A stretch of DNA of 47,828 bases. It comes from CAZERD01 sp964515405. GTDB taxonomy: Bacteria; Campylobacterota_A; Desulfurellia; Desulfurellales; CAZERD01. Positions 25,654 through 33,663 of this stretch are shown here, in pieces. The translations under genes were made by a program, and so were the position numbers. The stretch is taken from the NCBI GenBank assembly GCA_964515405.1, contig CAZERD010000007.1:1-47828 (forward strand), given 5' to 3'. The stretch's first letter is position 1; each line of letters begins with the position of its first letter. The notes below the pieces were generated by a model that made no database searches, was not told where the DNA came from, and saw nothing but the letters and a program-made list of their open reading frames with translations.

Positions 25654-27446
25654 GCTTCCACCTCAATTGCATCAAATGGACAGGAGTATATGCACTGGCC
25701 ACAACTTATACACGTTCCCTTGTCTATAAAAGCAACGTTACGCGACTCATCAAACCCAATCGAAGGACATTCAAACTTATCCACACATATCCTGCATCCT
25801 TTACACAGTTCTTCGTTCACAATAACTGGAATCTTCACATTCTTCTTTATTTCTTTTTCAGAGTATACACACGGGTGTCTCAACACTACAACGGCCACCC
25901 TACCTTGGGTTCCAACATACTCCCGCGCCTCTTCCAGCACAGCTTCTACCGCATGCATGTGGTAAGGATCCTCAACCCTTAGAAACTCAACTCCAATCCC
26001 CCTCACAAGGTTTTCAATAGACACAGGCGTTGCTTCCTCACCTGAAGAACTCTCAGAATCCGCTTGGGTTTTTTGATTACCCGTCATAGCAACAGTTGAG
26101 TTATCCAGTATCACAAGCACAAACGGAACCCTGTAGTGTACAGCATCAATTAATGCAGGTACTCCGGAATGGAAGAACGTAGAATCTCCTATCGTGGCTA
26201 CAATAGTTTTTTCCCTGCCAATCATGGAATATACCTTTGATAAACCAAAAGCAAATGAAACGCTTGCCCCCATGCAGTGTACAGTATCAACAGCACCCAT
26301 ATTCAGACCCAATGTGTAACATCCTATGTCACCCGTGTATATGGCTCCATCGCCAAAAACTTTCTTCATAACAAAAAACGCACTCCTATGCCCACATCCA
26401 GGGCACAACGATGGTTTCTTAAACGGAGGAGCAACGGATACACCTACCTTCTTCTTCAACACTCCAACACGTTCTAAGATCTTCATACAAGCATCGGGGG
26501 TTATTTCACCTTCCGACGGTACAGTGCCATCTAACCTACCCTTAATATTCCTCCTATCCAGGAGCTGCATCTCCATCAATGGATACGTTTCCTCTATTAC
26601 AACAGTCTGCTTATAACGCGCAATAAACGACTCCATATATTCCTGATCCATGGGAAAAGGCATATCCATTTTAGCCAGGGTTACGTTCTTTTGAAGACCA
26701 TACTCCAGCACAAGGTCATGCAGGTGAGCAAAGCTAATCCCGCTGGTCAGTATAAGCACTCCACCACTAAAAAATGTACTGGGACGATTGTGCTTCTTTA
26801 TCACGCTTATTTTTTCATTCAGTTTTTTGTGCAGTATGTATCTGAAATGCGGAGTAGCTGCAAACCTGTTAGTATCCCTCTTGAAACCAACTTCTACTGG
26901 AATCTCAGACAACGCATCTACCCCTATATCCCTCCTGGAATGGGAAATTCTTGTTGAGCTCCTAAGCATCACTGGCACTGAATATGACCTGCTGAGCAAA
27001 ACAGACTCTATCGCAAACTCATAAGCCTCCTTTGGGGTAGACGGATCAAAGACCGGAATCTTCGCAAAAAAAGCCAAAAACCTTGAGTCCTGTTCCGTCT
27101 GCGAAGAATGAGGTCCGGGATCATCAACGCTTACAACCACAAAACCACCCACTGTTCCAACCAAAGCAGCATTCATGAACGGATCCATAGCAACATTGAG
27201 CCCAACCTGCTTAAACGTAACAGCCGCATTGATCCCCGTCAAGCTGGCAGCATAAGCTTCTTCAAACGCCACTTTCTCGTTCGTGGCCCATTCGAAATAA
27301 CCACACAGTTTAAATTTCTTCTTAAATTCTATAGCTGATGGAATTATTTCACTGGAGGGCGTTCCAGGATAGCCTGTGATGAATCTTACTCCGCCCTCTA
27401 AAAGACCATAAGCAATAGCTTCATTTCCAGAGAGAAACAACCTCAT
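25650..27446 (-). CDS. iorA: Indolepyruvate:ferredoxin oxidoreductase alpha subunit
   Basis: The large TPP- and Fe-S-containing subunit, 598 residues. The N-terminal pyrimidine-binding half starts FLSGNEAIAYGLLEGGVRF and holds ITGYPGTPSSEI. A GCGHRSAFF motif near 345 is followed by a TPP/Mg site GDSTFFHSGVPALIDAVHYR and LDNSTVAMTG. Two 4Fe-4S clusters occupy the C terminus (CKGCRICVDKFEC and CISCGQCIYSCP). It oxidises indolepyruvate, phenylpyruvate and 4-hydroxyphenylpyruvate in archaea and anaerobes. The gene leads an iorA-iorB-paaK operon behind its own promoter, next to a permease. Confidence 0.95.
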   Translation of the reverse strand: MRLFLSGNEAIAYGLLEGGVRFITGYPGTPSSEIIPSAIEFKKKFKLCGYFEWATNEKVAFEEAYAASLTGINAAVTFKQVGLNVAMDPFMNAALVGTVGGFVVVSVDDPGPHSSQTEQDSRFLAFFAKIPVFDPSTPKEAYEFAIESVLLSRSYSVPVMLRSSTRISHSRRDIGVDALSEIPVEVGFKRDTNRFAATPHFRYILHKKLNEKISVIKKHNRPSTFFSGGVLILTSGISFAHLHDLVLEYGLQKNVTLAKMDMPFPMDQEYMESFIARYKQTVVIEETYPLMEMQLLDRRNIKGRLDGTVPSEGEITPDACMKILERVGVLKKKVGVSVAPPFKKPSLCPGCGHRSAFFVMKKVFGDGAIYTGDIGCYTLGLNMGAVDTVHCMGASVSFAFGLSKVYSMIGREKTIVATIGDSTFFHSGVPALIDAVHYRVPFVLVILDNSTVAMTGNQKTQADSESSSGEEATPVSIENLVRGIGVEFLRVEDPYHMHAVEAVLEEAREYVGTQGRVAVVVLRHPCVYSEKEIKKNVKIPVIVNEELCKGCRICVDKFECPSIGFDESRNVAFIDKGTCISCGQCIYSCPFDAIEVEA

Positions 27447-27461
27447 AACCTAACCCTGGTA

Positions 27462-27490
27462 ATTCTAACATAACTTATATATCCTTTCAG
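27462..27490 (-). promoter_or_regulatory. Candidate promoter for iorA-iorB-paaK
   Basis: On the minus strand, CTGAAA (27485-27490), 17 nt, then TAGAAT (27462-27467) with an extended -10 TG in front. The 5' untranslated part would be under 15 nt before the iorA ATG. It lies just downstream of a terminator for the permease gene. Confidence 0.5.
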
Positions 27491-27510
27491 AAAAAAATAC
27501 AAGGGATAAG

Positions 27511-27525
27511 GGGGGAAATTCCCCC
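27511..27525 (-). terminator. Terminator hairpin after the permease gene
   Basis: GGGGGAA and TTCCCCC with a 1-nt centre form a perfect G-rich hairpin 6 nt after the permease stop. A T7 run on the minus strand follows about 13 nt later, with TTATCCC directly after the stem, so it is not the simplest rho-independent design but likely functions as one. Confidence 0.6.
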
Positions 27526-27531
27526 AAAGGC

Positions 27532-29022
27532 TCAAGAATGTGGAAGATCTCTCATTACATCCTCAAGCGACTTACCCTGCGCTTTAGCTTTCTGATAGGC
27601 AAGGTAATATATAAATCCACCTACAGCCATAACTATGATCCACTGCACTATGGACTGGAGATACCACTTCTCATTGAGACTTGTAGTTATACCCTCAACA
27701 AACAGCCAAGCAGGAGCAAATATAGCTATCAAAGCCGCAAATATAACCATAAAATTATGCTTGAGAGCAGACTCCCTCTCCAGGTGGGGAGCGTGATCTA
27801 TAAATGTAAGTGCCGTAATTCCAACAGTCACATACATAAATAGGGCAGCTGCTGAGACAACCGAGATCTCAGTAGCCCACCCAAACCAGACAGTCAAGAG
27901 GAAGAAAATTGAAATAATTACAGTATTAACCGTAACTGACACAGCTGGAACGCCCCTATCATTAACATTACCCAACCACTTTGGAAGAACTCCGTCAACG
28001 CCCCAAGAATAAAACAGCCTTGTAAGGGTCTGATATATGGGCGGGAGATCATTGAACAGAGCAAAAGCTACCATCAAAGTAACAAAAGCAGCTATGGCCT
28101 GTGGCATAACATATCCCATCAGTGCTGGTCCATTAACCATTGATGATTTTCCAGACTCAAGTAGCCCCAGCATGTACTGCCACGGAACAGTGTGATACAC
28201 ACCCACTGCATACAGTATGAAGTAAACAGTTATAATCGTAACAGCCAACGGAAATGCTATGGCAAGGGTTCTCTTAGGATTCCTCGTTTCTCCAGAGGCT
28301 TGAGACATAGAGGTAAAACCTACATAGGCAAAAAACAGTATAAACAGCGCTTTCGGTAGATCCTTCATGGAGGCATGTGCTGCTTTGGCTTTACCTATCG
28401 CCACGTAGTGGTTCATATCTATACCATGAGCTTGCAAAACCCTGGCATAGTCCGCAGGATTATTTGTGAGACCGTAATATATTATGAAGAATCCACCTGC
28501 AAACATAAGTATCATGAGTATTATAGAACTCCACCCTACAGATTTTATACTTATGATATGTATCAACCATATAAGCCATATAATAGCCAGCCCTATAATG
28601 ATAGTACCTGCTGGAGAGTTAATCCAATGTCCCAGCCCAGTCAATCCTATCTGGTTGAAGAACGTACCAAAGAAATTAGGATCTATAAAGGCTATAGCAC
28701 CTGCTGCTGCAGCTTGAGCAAGCCAAAAAGAGAAAGAAGAAAGAAATCCCATGACCCCTTTCCATCCTCGGCTGACCCACACATACTCTCCACCTGCCCT
28801 GGGCATTGCAGAACCTAGATAAGAATACGTAATGGCTATGAAAAATGCCATTATACCATCAATAAGCATGACTAGCGGTATATGAGAACCTATGCCTACA
28901 ACCTTGCCCTGGATCTGGACAGACACGTAGTTGATGCCACCTCCTATGACGTTATCAACGCCTAAGGCAATAACGCCCAGAAGGCCAAGCCCCCTAACCA
29001 ACTTTGTAGAAGCTTCGCTCAT
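27532..29022 (-). CDS. APC-superfamily amino-acid permease
   Basis: A 496-residue membrane protein with about 12 hydrophobic segments, of the amino acid-polyamine-organocation superfamily. The first helix region LGVIALGVDNVIGGGINYVS carries the G-rich bend used for substrate binding in this family. AMPRAGGEYVWVSRGWKG in the first loop and QASGETRNPKRTLAIAFPL near 245 are strong APC signatures. Substrate is not identifiable; the adjacent iorA-iorB-paaK genes suggest aromatic or branched amino acids. The start has AAGGAGG 7 nt upstream, and a sigma-70 promoter candidate lies 40 nt ahead. It is divergent to the two-component system. Confidence 0.9.
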   Translation of the reverse strand: MSEASTKLVRGLGLLGVIALGVDNVIGGGINYVSVQIQGKVVGIGSHIPLVMLIDGIMAFFIAITYSYLGSAMPRAGGEYVWVSRGWKGVMGFLSSFSFWLAQAAAAGAIAFIDPNFFGTFFNQIGLTGLGHWINSPAGTIIIGLAIIWLIWLIHIISIKSVGWSSIILMILMFAGGFFIIYYGLTNNPADYARVLQAHGIDMNHYVAIGKAKAAHASMKDLPKALFILFFAYVGFTSMSQASGETRNPKRTLAIAFPLAVTIITVYFILYAVGVYHTVPWQYMLGLLESGKSSMVNGPALMGYVMPQAIAAFVTLMVAFALFNDLPPIYQTLTRLFYSWGVDGVLPKWLGNVNDRGVPAVSVTVNTVIISIFFLLTVWFGWATEISVVSAAALFMYVTVGITALTFIDHAPHLERESALKHNFMVIFAALIAIFAPAWLFVEGITTSLNEKWYLQSIVQWIIVMAVGGFIYYLAYQKAKAQGKSLEDVMRDLPHS

Positions 29023-29061
29023 GGGTAAACCTCCTTGAAGAAAATCTCATTATTAAGAATC

Positions 29062-29090
29062 ATAATATTACTTTTCTTTATTCAATTCAA
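29062..29090 (-). promoter_or_regulatory. Candidate promoter for the APC permease
   Basis: On the minus strand, TTGAAT (29085-29090) and TATTAT (29062-29067) are separated by exactly 17 nt. The -10 has 5 of 6 consensus bases. It lies in the 208-nt AT-rich gap between the divergent permease and response-regulator genes. Confidence 0.5.
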
Positions 29091-29172
29091 GGTTTAAAAT
29101 AATATTAAAATAACTTAAAAAAGAGTACCAATTTTATATCCAGAGACCCTATTTTGGAAACTCCTATTTGTC

Positions 29173-29200
29173 TTGAAATCATAGATTTTTAATCTATACT
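29173..29200 (+). promoter_or_regulatory. Candidate promoter for the two-component operon
   Basis: TTGAAA (29173-29178), 16 nt, TATACT (29195-29200). Both elements are near consensus. The start ATG at 29231 follows a GGGAGA site. An inverted repeat covers most of the spacer and reaches into the -10 box. Confidence 0.5.
29181..29197. promoter_or_regulatory. Inverted repeat overlapping the two-component promoter
   Basis: ATAGATT and AATCTAT (7-bp arms, TTT centre) sit between and partly over the -35 and -10 of the response regulator promoter. This is the position of a repressor or autoregulatory operator. OmpR-type regulators more often bind direct repeats, so binding by this regulator is only a guess. 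Confidence 0.4.
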
Positions 29201-29230
29201 TGAATGTGAACAGCAACGGGAGAAAGAAAA

Positions 29231-29875
29231 ATGAAAATACTGCTCATAGAAGACGATAAATTACTGGGAAAAGCGATAAAAGACTATCTCGGACAGAACG
29301 GGTTTGAAGTGGAGTGGTTTTCACAGGTAGAAACTTCCTCCTTTGCAGAATTAGCCTCGGCATTTGATATTGCGGTAATAGACTGGCTTCTCGGTACAGT
29401 AAGCGGTATCGATATAGTAACCAAAATCAGAAAAGAAGGGATAACACTACCCATAATAATGATAACAGTAAAGTCATCCCTTGAGGACAAGCTTGAGGGA
29501 TTCTCCCATGGCATAGACGATTATATAACAAAACCATTTTACCCTGAGGAGCTTCTGGCAAGGATCAGGGCTGTCATGCAGAGATACTACGGAACAAACA
29601 ACACACTAAGCACCAACAATCTTATTATGAACTTGGATAAAAAAGAAGTCACAATAGATGGCACTCCCATAAACCTTACAAATAAGGAATTCAACCTTCT
29701 CAAAGTACTACTCCAGAGAAAAGGAAAGGTACTATCCTATGACTTCCTTATAGACTATGTATGGGGTGAGAACGGCAGTTACGAAACGCTCAAAAGCCAT
29801 ATCTACATGTTGAGAAAGAAACTAAAAAAAGACATAATAAAAAGCATTAAAGGCTTTGGCTACAAAATCGATTGA
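29231..29875 (+). CDS. OmpR/PhoB-family response regulator
   Basis: A 214-residue DNA-binding response regulator. Receiver domain: acidic pair EDD at 7-9, phospho-acceptor Asp51 in VIDWLLG, Thr79 and Lys101 (YITKPFYPEELL). The C-terminal winged helix spans about residues 128-214, with LTNKEFNLLKVLLQRKGKV, YDFLIDYVWG and SHIYMLRKKL. It is followed by the histidine kinase, whose start overlaps it by 20 nt. Target genes are unknown; the divergently placed permease shares the intergenic region and is an obvious candidate. Confidence 0.95.
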   Translation: MKILLIEDDKLLGKAIKDYLGQNGFEVEWFSQVETSSFAELASAFDIAVIDWLLGTVSGIDIVTKIRKEGITLPIIMITVKSSLEDKLEGFSHGIDDYITKPFYPEELLARIRAVMQRYYGTNNTLSTNNLIMNLDKKEVTIDGTPINLTNKEFNLLKVLLQRKGKVLSYDFLIDYVWGENGSYETLKSHIYMLRKKLKKDIIKSIKGFGYKID

Positions 29876-30941
29876 ATCTCAGATAAGAATAATAAGGCTA
29901 AAGATAGGAATATCACATGCACTTGTAGTGTTTGTATTCTCCATAATCGCCATGACTGGATACTATTATGCTTCCTACTATAAATATATAACCTACTCGC
30001 GCGAGGAACTCAACACGCTCACCCACAAAATAGATGAAGCTTTGGTGTTTGATGATCTCAGTGCACTAAACCCACCAAAAGGATACTCCCTAGCCATATT
30101 CAACGGCTTCGGAGACCTAATGATAGGAAATCTTCCCAGGCCCGTAGAACTAAAGTATGGTTTTCAAGAGTACAACAGATATATATTTCTTATCACGAAA
30201 CCCAAGGGGGTACTGTTCTCCCATGGGTATTTAGTCGTCGGAAAAACAATCACACCTTTCCTTGAAACTCTTGTCTCCAACCTCAACGCATGGTTAGGAA
30301 TACCTCTCGTCATAAGCTTTTTATATCTCATAGGTATATATCTAATAAGCAAAAAGTGGTTTAAACCCTTAGTAGAAACGTATAAAAGTGTGGATAATTT
30401 CTCCAACACATTCGCCCACGAACTATTAACCCCCATCTCAACCGCCCTCTTTTACATAACAGATGAAGAAGTAAAAGAAAACCTAATAAAGGTCAAAAAA
30501 CTCATTCAAAATTTCTTAACGTTCCAGAAATACCATGCCTCACCAACAAAGAAAACAAAGGTAAACGTTGAGGAAATACTATCCCTTGTTGAACAGGAAC
30601 TATCCCCATCAATACTAGAGAAAGAAATAAAGGTGATTAAGAGCCTGCAAACCAAAACACTCTCCTCTAATAGAGAACTCCTTTATTTGGCTATAAAGAA
30701 CGCCATTGAAAACGCTGTAAGGTATAGCCCACCAGACTCCACGGTGTATATACGTTCAAAAAAGATAAAAGGGAGTACTGTTCTGGAAATAGAAAATCCA
30801 ATTGCCAAGGATAACCAGCAAAACTCAAAAGGATTTGGATTGGGTATGTACATAATGAAAAAATCAATCACAGATTTGGGGGGCACCATGGAAACCGAGA
30901 AAAACGGACGGATAAAAGTGAAATTTACACTGCCAAGCTAA
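29856..30941 (+). CDS. Sensor histidine kinase with compact ATP lid
   Basis: A 361-residue membrane kinase. TM1 is near 20-39, an extracytoplasmic sensor loop near 40-148, TM2 near 149-167. His188 in FAHELLTPIS is the H-box; there is little room for a HAMP domain. The N-box NAIENAVRYSPPDSTVYIRS is present. The G1 box aspartate is not clear (LEIENPI instead of DxGxG), and the ATP lid is very short before KGFGLGMYIMKK. The start is a TTG overlapping the regulator by 20 nt; no better start is near. Variant kinases with shortened lids exist and may still be active. Confidence 0.88.
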   Translation: MATKSIESQIRIIRLKIGISHALVVFVFSIIAMTGYYYASYYKYITYSREELNTLTHKIDEALVFDDLSALNPPKGYSLAIFNGFGDLMIGNLPRPVELKYGFQEYNRYIFLITKPKGVLFSHGYLVVGKTITPFLETLVSNLNAWLGIPLVISFLYLIGIYLISKKWFKPLVETYKSVDNFSNTFAHELLTPISTALFYITDEEVKENLIKVKKLIQNFLTFQKYHASPTKKTKVNVEEILSLVEQELSPSILEKEIKVIKSLQTKTLSSNRELLYLAIKNAIENAVRYSPPDSTVYIRSKKIKGSTVLEIENPIAKDNQQNSKGFGLGMYIMKKSITDLGGTMETEKNGRIKVKFTLPS

Positions 30942-31351
30942 TACTTTATACTACCCAGGTGATAAGCAAGGTAAGCATGGATAATAGCCCTACTCACGTT
31001 GAAAGAAGCCAAGGCATACTCCAAGGCCCTCTTGAATTTACCCTTCTGATACATCCTGACCGCTTTCTCAAAATATTCTTTTGAGAACAAAAACATATTC
31101 TCTCCTTCAGAAAAATCATGCACATAGCCCTGCGCAAGAATAAGCGTGTTTTTAGCAAGGTTTATTATCTTTATTACCATTGATTTTTGCGCATCATTAC
31201 CTACAGCATTCCCAGAGTGCTCCGCTGTCACAAGCATTTTAACTCCGTTAACCACAGGCAAGGACACACCGTTATCAGCACTGTAAACATATCCAGCAAA
31301 CAGCATCAAAAACACACATCCCACCACACACGCCTTCGACACATAACTCAT
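30938..31351 (-). CDS. Small exported protein of unknown function
   Basis: A 137-residue protein with a clear signal peptide (ACVVGCVFLMLFAGYVYSADNG, cleavage near AlaAsp). The mature part is mostly helical, with alternating charged and hydrophobic residues such as EKAVRMYQKGKFKRALEYALASFNVSRAI, which looks like a TPR-type or helical-hairpin repeat. I recognise no family. The ATG has AGGAGG 4 nt upstream. It converges on the histidine kinase, overlapping its last 4 nt, and may share a signalling context with it. Confidence 0.7.
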   Translation of the reverse strand: MSYVSKACVVGCVFLMLFAGYVYSADNGVSLPVVNGVKMLVTAEHSGNAVGNDAQKSMVIKIINLAKNTLILAQGYVHDFSEGENMFLFSKEYFEKAVRMYQKGKFKRALEYALASFNVSRAIIHAYLAYHLGSIKY

Positions 31352-31466
31352 ACATCCTCCTCTTGCTGAGTCTCAACCCATTTCGTAAAATAACGGTAAA
31401 ATTAGTTTGCTTTCCTGGAAAAGGGATTATACATTAATTATGAACTCAAGTGAAGGGGAGGCCAAC

Positions 31467-31877
31467 ATGGTAAAACTAATAAAGGTTATCAACAGAGATC
31501 AATGTATAGGCTGTCTAAGTTGCATGTCGGCCTGTTCAAGGGTTTGGAATAAAGCACTTACCACCAAGAAGGCAAGGCTAACCGTAAGACCCTATCCAGA
31601 TGCCGAAGGAGCTTTCTCCATAAGGGTATGTTATGGATGTAAAGAGCCAGAATGTGCCGAAGCCTGCCCAACAGAAGCGTTAACACCCAGAGAAGGCGGA
31701 GGCGTAAACTTGGATCCAACAAAATGTATACACTGTGGAGAGTGCGTTGAAGCTTGTGTTACAAAATCGTTACCATGGGACGATGAAGAAAAGGTGCCTC
31801 TCATATGCTATCATTGCGGGATATGCGCCACCTTCTGCCCCAACAATGTCCTTGAATTAGTGGAGGTGGAAGAATGA
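31467..31877 (+). CDS. aorA: Polyferredoxin, electron-transfer subunit of aldehyde:ferredoxin oxidoreductase
   Basis: A 136-residue protein holding four 4Fe-4S motifs: CIGCLSCMSAC, CYGCKEPECAEACP, CIHCGECVEAC and CYHCGICATFCP, 16 cysteines in all. Such subunits carry electrons to or from AOR in Aromatoleum-type enzymes. The ATG at 31467 has GGGGAGG 5 nt upstream; a TTG 60 nt earlier is less likely. Its stop overlaps the AOR start by 4 nt, so the two are surely cotranslated. The gene symbol follows that AOR nomenclature and is tentative. Confidence 0.88.
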   Translation: MVKLIKVINRDQCIGCLSCMSACSRVWNKALTTKKARLTVRPYPDAEGAFSIRVCYGCKEPECAEACPTEALTPREGGGVNLDPTKCIHCGECVEACVTKSLPWDDEEKVPLICYHCGICATFCPNNVLELVEVEE

Positions 31878-33652
31878 AGAAAAGGTTTTACATGCTGGAT
31901 ATAGATCTAAGCTCAGAACACTCAGAAGTTATTGACATTACAGATATGTTCGAAAAGTGGCTCGGGGGAGCCGGTGTAGCAACTAAGCTACTCATTGAAT
32001 CAATAGACCCTAAAGTAGATCCACTTTCCGAAGAAAACGCTATAATACTCGCCATAGGCCCACTCAACAACCACTTTCCTGTGATAACAAAAACAGTAGC
32101 TATGTTCAAATCCCCACTTACTGGGGATCTAGGCGAATCGCATGCCGGCGGAAACCTAGGGCTTGCTATGTATCAGGCAGGATTTCACGCAATTCGCATA
32201 AGAGGTAAAGCAAAACACTTTTCCTATTTGAGCATAGAAAACGACAAGATCAACATAGTAAAATCAGATTCTCTAAGACATATGACAGCCACGGCAGTTA
32301 GAAGAGTCCTTACGGATACCCTTGGTAAGGACAAAACAGGAACAATCATGAGAATAGGACCAGCGGGAGAAAGACTGTCCCCCATAGCCTGCGTCAGCGT
32401 AGATTCATCCAGACATTTCGGCCGACTCGGTCTTGGAGCTGTGTTCGGTTCCAAAAATATCAAAGCAATAGTCATTTCCGGCAATAGATACTGGAGCCTG
32501 CCCAAGGGCAGGTACAATGCCATATACACCAAAATATTCAAAGAGGTGACGAAGTCTGAATTAATGAGAAAATACCATGATTTGGGCACCGCTGCAAATG
32601 TCATACCGTTGAGCAATATAAATGGCCTCCCCGTAAGGAACTACTCCCAAGGTTTCTTTGAAGGTGCTGAATACATTTCCGGAGAAACCATGGCAAATAA
32701 ACACCTCGCCCAAAAGATAGCCTGTGCAGGATGCCAAGTAGGATGCATTCACTTAGGTGAAGTGAGAGAGCTGTTTGAAACAGAACACCACATGTATAAA
32801 ACAAAAAGGGTTTCATACGATCATGAACCAATATATGCCTTTGGCTCAAACTTATCTATAAGCTCATCCGATATGGTTTTAAAGTTACTTCACAAGGTTG
32901 AAAGAGAAGGATGGGATGTAATAAGCATGGGGGTGACATTGGCATGGGCTACAGAAGCCTTCCAAAAGAACCTAATCTCAGAAAGGGAAACGGATGGAGA
33001 GGTACTGAACTTCGGAGACGGAGAAACATACCTAAGGGTTCTGGATAAGATTTCCAAAGGGAAAAATGAGTTCTTCAGAGATCTTGAAAAGGGAACCTAT
33101 TATTGCGCAAGAAAATACGGCGGGGAAGACTTTGCAATGGTATTCAATAAAAACGAAGCCCCAGGATATTTGACTGGTATAATGACGTTTATAGGATACG
33201 CCACCGACACAAGGCATTCCCACCTTGGAAATGCCGGCTACTCAATAGACCAAAAACTGAAAAACAAAGAAACACCCCTCGAAGATAGAATGAAAACATT
33301 ATACGAAGAGGGAATATGGAGAATAGTATTCACATCGCTCTCCGGTTGCCTATTTGCACGCCACATATACCACAAGGAGAACATTATACCGGAGATGCTA
33401 AAAGTCTTGGAAGAACGAGAAACAACAGACAAAGAGCTACTCAGGAAGGCGCGCATAATACATGGAATGAAATACAAATTCAAGCTGGATTGTGGGTTTG
33501 ACTTTAACTCTCTAAAGCTTCCAGAAAAACTGCTCCACGTAATAACGTCAAATGGCAAGATGTCACAAGAGGAATTCACAAGAGCCATCTACCTATTTAA
33601 ACAATACGTGGAAAAAGACATAAAATTATATTACGAGGAAGAGGGGAAGTAA
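31874..33652 (+). CDS. aorB: Aldehyde:ferredoxin oxidoreductase (tungsten-pterin), catalytic subunit
   Basis: A 592-residue member of the AOR family, which oxidises aldehydes to acids (or runs in reverse) using a tungsto-bispterin cofactor. Visible: GDLGESHAGGNLGLAMYQAGFHAIRIRGKA near 90-115, the pterin-site region FGRLGLGAVFGSKNIKAI, the first three 4Fe-4S cysteines in CAGCQVGC near 283 and a fourth in LDCGFDF near 538. Family length is about 600. The preceding polyferredoxin overlaps it. Substrate is not certain; arylacetaldehydes from amino-acid breakdown would suit the nearby IorAB. Benzoyl-CoA reductase BamB is a related alternative but the context does not favour it. Confidence 0.9.
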   Translation: MKKRFYMLDIDLSSEHSEVIDITDMFEKWLGGAGVATKLLIESIDPKVDPLSEENAIILAIGPLNNHFPVITKTVAMFKSPLTGDLGESHAGGNLGLAMYQAGFHAIRIRGKAKHFSYLSIENDKINIVKSDSLRHMTATAVRRVLTDTLGKDKTGTIMRIGPAGERLSPIACVSVDSSRHFGRLGLGAVFGSKNIKAIVISGNRYWSLPKGRYNAIYTKIFKEVTKSELMRKYHDLGTAANVIPLSNINGLPVRNYSQGFFEGAEYISGETMANKHLAQKIACAGCQVGCIHLGEVRELFETEHHMYKTKRVSYDHEPIYAFGSNLSISSSDMVLKLLHKVEREGWDVISMGVTLAWATEAFQKNLISERETDGEVLNFGDGETYLRVLDKISKGKNEFFRDLEKGTYYCARKYGGEDFAMVFNKNEAPGYLTGIMTFIGYATDTRHSHLGNAGYSIDQKLKNKETPLEDRMKTLYEEGIWRIVFTSLSGCLFARHIYHKENIIPEMLKVLEERETTDKELLRKARIIHGMKYKFKLDCGFDFNSLKLPEKLLHVITSNGKMSQEEFTRAIYLFKQYVEKDIKLYYEEEGK

Positions 33653-33659
33653 TCCCCTC
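33641..33659. terminator. Terminator hairpin between AOR and ppdK (convergent)
   Basis: GAGGGGA (33641-33647) pairs with TCCCCTC (33653-33659) around a 5-nt loop. The AOR stop codon lies in that loop. It would act on both convergent transcripts. Adjacent CTTC/GAAG bases add a few pairs. Confidence 0.6.
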
Positions 33660-33663
33660 CTTC

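Noticed and set aside
29085..29130. Possible sigma-54 promoter in the permease-regulator gap (TTGGTAC on the minus strand)
   Set aside because: The -12 GC dinucleotide is missing and a good sigma-70 match with 17-nt spacing lies close by.
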